From the NCBI GenBank assembly GCA_963804825.1, contig CAWDRV010000003.1, positions 1,178,001 to 1,242,000 of the forward strand: a stretch of 64,000 nt of DNA, written 5' to 3'. This stretch comes from JBKQVT01 sp963804825. GTDB lineage: Bacteria; Planctomycetota; Planctomycetia; Pirellulales; Thermoguttaceae. This document shows positions 63,746 to 64,000 of this stretch, piece by piece. Within the stretch, counting starts at the first letter, position 1, and the number at the start of each line of letters is the position of its first letter. Position numbers and translations under genes: made by a program. The notes beneath the pieces are model-generated. The model searched no databases, had not been told where the DNA came from, and saw only the letters and a program-made list of their open reading frames with translations.

Positions 63746-64000
63746 TTATTCTTCCTCGGTCCGCAAGCGCGCCAGCACGCTGAAATCCTCCAGCGTCGTC
63801 GTGTCGCCGACCGTCTGACGGCCGGCCGCGATGTCGCGGAGCAAACGACGCATGATCTTCCCGCTGCGGGTCTTCGGCAGCGTGCCGGTGAAACGGATGT
63901 CGTCGGGAACGGCCAACGCGCCAATCTCCTTGCGGACGTGGGCCTTCAGTTCCTTCCGCAACTCCTCGGACGGCTGAAAATTGCTCGTCAAGGTGACGAA
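63746..64000 (-). CDS. acs: Acetyl-CoA synthetase, C-terminal end (cut by window edge)
   Basis: 85 codons of the 3' end of an AMP-forming acetyl-CoA synthetase. VRKEIGALAVPDDIRFTGTLPKTRSGKIMRRLLRDIA is the C-terminal lid domain; the lysine in SGKIMRR is the catalytic residue that is acetylated in regulated enzymes. Following EDFSVLARLR is as in bacterial Acs. The rest of the gene lies to the right. Confidence 0.88.
   Translation of the reverse strand, partial: FVTLTSNFQPSEELRKELKAHVRKEIGALAVPDDIRFTGTLPKTRSGKIMRRLLRDIAAGRQTVGDTTTLEDFSVLARLRTEEE

Overview
High-GC, gene-dense bacterial DNA, most likely from a planctomycete (Planctomycetota, Pirellulales-like). The inference rests on gene content: YajC next to a fused SecDF, a TPR protein with two RNA-polymerase-alpha-CTD-like domains, a DksA/TraR-type protein upstream of lspA, a PEP-CTERM beta-strand-repeat protein, a twin-repeat prenyltransferase-like secreted protein, a radical SAM/SPASM protein with a secreted tail, and very many intergenic palindromes and short tandem repeats. 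No rRNA operon or CRISPR array is present; one tRNA (Thr, CGT anticodon) was found.

Layout. 1-5.1 kb is a mobile-element pile-up: an IS200/IS605 remnant, a compound IS66 structure bounded by one 8-bp target duplication and carrying an unknown membrane-protein gene, and an IS5-family copy. 5.1-11 kb (minus strand) holds a tail-specific protease, an adenine-DNA-methyltransferase with repeats inserted inside its reading frame, a DinB-like protein and an ATC-hydrolase-like protein. 11-19.4 kb: recG, lspA, a dksA-like gene, thrC, dapB, a ROK sugar kinase and an MFS transporter. 19.4-22.6 kb: a secreted beta-helix protein and thiC. 23-26 kb: a three-gene plus-strand set (membrane protein, degenerate CpsD-like ATPase, ExeA-like ATPase), probably envelope or exopolysaccharide related. 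26-29 kb: small secreted/membrane proteins and a sulfotransferase. 29.2-30.7 kb and 43.5-45.0 kb: two copies of a Tn5-like IS4-family element. 30.8-34 kb: hisD-hisC-hisB. 34.1-35.5 kb: a promoter, fluoride riboswitch and terminator in front of a CPA2-type antiporter. 35.5-43.5 kb: a uroD-like gene, a membrane protein, tRNA-Thr, the TPR/alpha-CTD protein, the PEP-CTERM protein and tgt. 45.2-49.1 kb: yajC-secDF. 49.1-51.1 kb: two IS5 copies side by side. 51.1-56.1 kb: phosphomannomutase, rlmI-like, a small inverted-repeat element, mntP and an rmlD-like gene. 56.2-61.6 kb: radical SAM fusion, DUF2284, twin-repeat protein. 61.7-63.4 kb: a toxin-antitoxin-like pair and a PIN-like protein. The right edge cuts the 3' end of acetyl-CoA synthetase.

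Two themes unite the window. First, intergenic spaces are filled with several repeat families: TTAG heptad arrays, GGGATTTA/GGGGATTT octamer arrays joined to a conserved terminator hairpin, purine-rich GGCGGAAGG arrays, and long perfect palindromes. The IS elements sit inside these repeats, and repeats supply stop codons or C-terminal tails to several proteins. Second, at least ten otherwise well-conserved genes (prc, recG, the ROK kinase, hisC, hisD, mntP and others) are broken by apparent single-base indels, some in homopolymers. Residual sequencing error is the simplest explanation, so single-indel host genes are listed as CDS with the break noted.
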